Shown here one piece after another: positions 63,940 to 64,000 of a stretch of DNA of 64,000 nucleotides (its first letter is position 1; every line of letters starts with the position of its first letter). This DNA comes from Mojavia pulchra JT2-VF2 (GTDB lineage: Bacteria; Cyanobacteriota; Cyanobacteriia; Cyanobacteriales; Nostocaceae), in contig JAHHHN010000002.1 of NCBI GenBank assembly GCA_019359325.1, positions 62,001 through 126,000 on the forward strand. The letters run 5' to 3'. Under the pieces are notes generated by a model. It had not been told where the DNA came from, searched no databases, and saw only the letters and a list, made by a program, of their open reading frames with translations. The translations under genes were made by a program, and so were the position numbers.

Positions 63940-64000
63940 TTATAAAACCTCCAGTGAGAGTATAGTTTGGTCGTCTTCTTGAACTTGATTGTCTGCTTGA
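63940..64000 (-). CDS. C-terminal end of a PP2C/SpoIIE-type phosphatase, cut by window edge
   Basis: Only the last 20 codons are visible: QADNQVQEDDQTILSLEVL then TAA at 63940. The DDQTILSLEV ending is typical of SpoIIE-family PP2C phosphatases, whose last Asp pair binds metal. It lies immediately upstream of the RsbW-like gene, and a GGAGG at the end of this gene (about 14 bases before) can serve as ribosome binding site of the next. Confidence 0.7.
   Translation of the reverse strand, partial: QADNQVQEDDQTILSLEVL

Overview
The window looks like chromosomal DNA of a filamentous, heterocyst-forming cyanobacterium (Nostocales). The reasons are dense GCGATCGC (HIP1) octamers, an intact hetP heterocyst-commitment gene with a HetR-type inverted repeat upstream, a high-light-inducible protein, two paralogues of the orange carotenoid protein domains (HCP and CTDH), a cyanobacterial SigA, and many short dispersed repeats of the kind found in Nostoc-like genomes. 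There is no rRNA and no CRISPR array; one tRNA gene (tRNA-Lys, CTT) is present.

Layout. 1-5.2 kb is accessory: the N-terminal part of a Ser/Thr kinase, a REP-associated transposase with palindromic repeats around and inside it, clusters of a GAAGTTCCGAGTT-type repeat, an orphan Phd/YefM antitoxin, a small acidic lipoprotein and a ParE/YefM-type toxin-antitoxin pair. 5.3-7.8 kb encodes a GH116 glucosylceramidase-like enzyme. 7.8-11.8 kb is gene-poor and holds the decayed end of an ABC exporter (probably hetC), a HetR-like operator, hetP and a candidate structured RNA. 11.8-24 kb carries an HTH protein, two M16 peptidase genes, a divergent TetR regulator, a DUF4332 protein, a pseudo-caspase, sat, a TPR/HTH regulator divergent from a nuclease-like gene, and mnmA.

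24-36.8 kb holds a SPOR-domain protein, nnr, MITE-like elements, a 42-bp tandem repeat interrupted by a small inverted-repeat element, tRNA-Lys, a PAS/GAF histidine kinase, a GHL10-type glycosidase with a membrane protein, glcD, and remnants of a kinase, a Uma2 protein and a PilZ-like protein. 36.8-48.8 kb is largely core: miaA, gyrB, sigA after a 1.9-kb gene-free stretch, an Hli protein, a PEP-CTERM cupin, a type II topoisomerase A subunit and a response regulator.

50-59.7 kb contains two tandem MacAB-like efflux operons, the first with its own TolC-like channel; the adaptor, permease and ATPase of each belong to the same families, so the pair probably arose by duplication. 59.8-64 kb holds the carotenoid-protein pair HCP and CTDH around queG and a HAD phosphatase, and ends in a partner-switching module (RsbW-like kinase and the C-terminus of a PP2C phosphatase).

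The most interesting points are the broken hetC-like gene beside an intact, HetR-site-bearing hetP; a caspase homologue with Tyr/Ser in place of His/Cys and a dispersed repeat translated within its export signal region; the split OCP-like pair; a 17-codon ORF coupled to a hypothetical gene; a nested RNA hairpin near 11.6 kb; and a tandem array split by a 126-bp inverted-repeat element.
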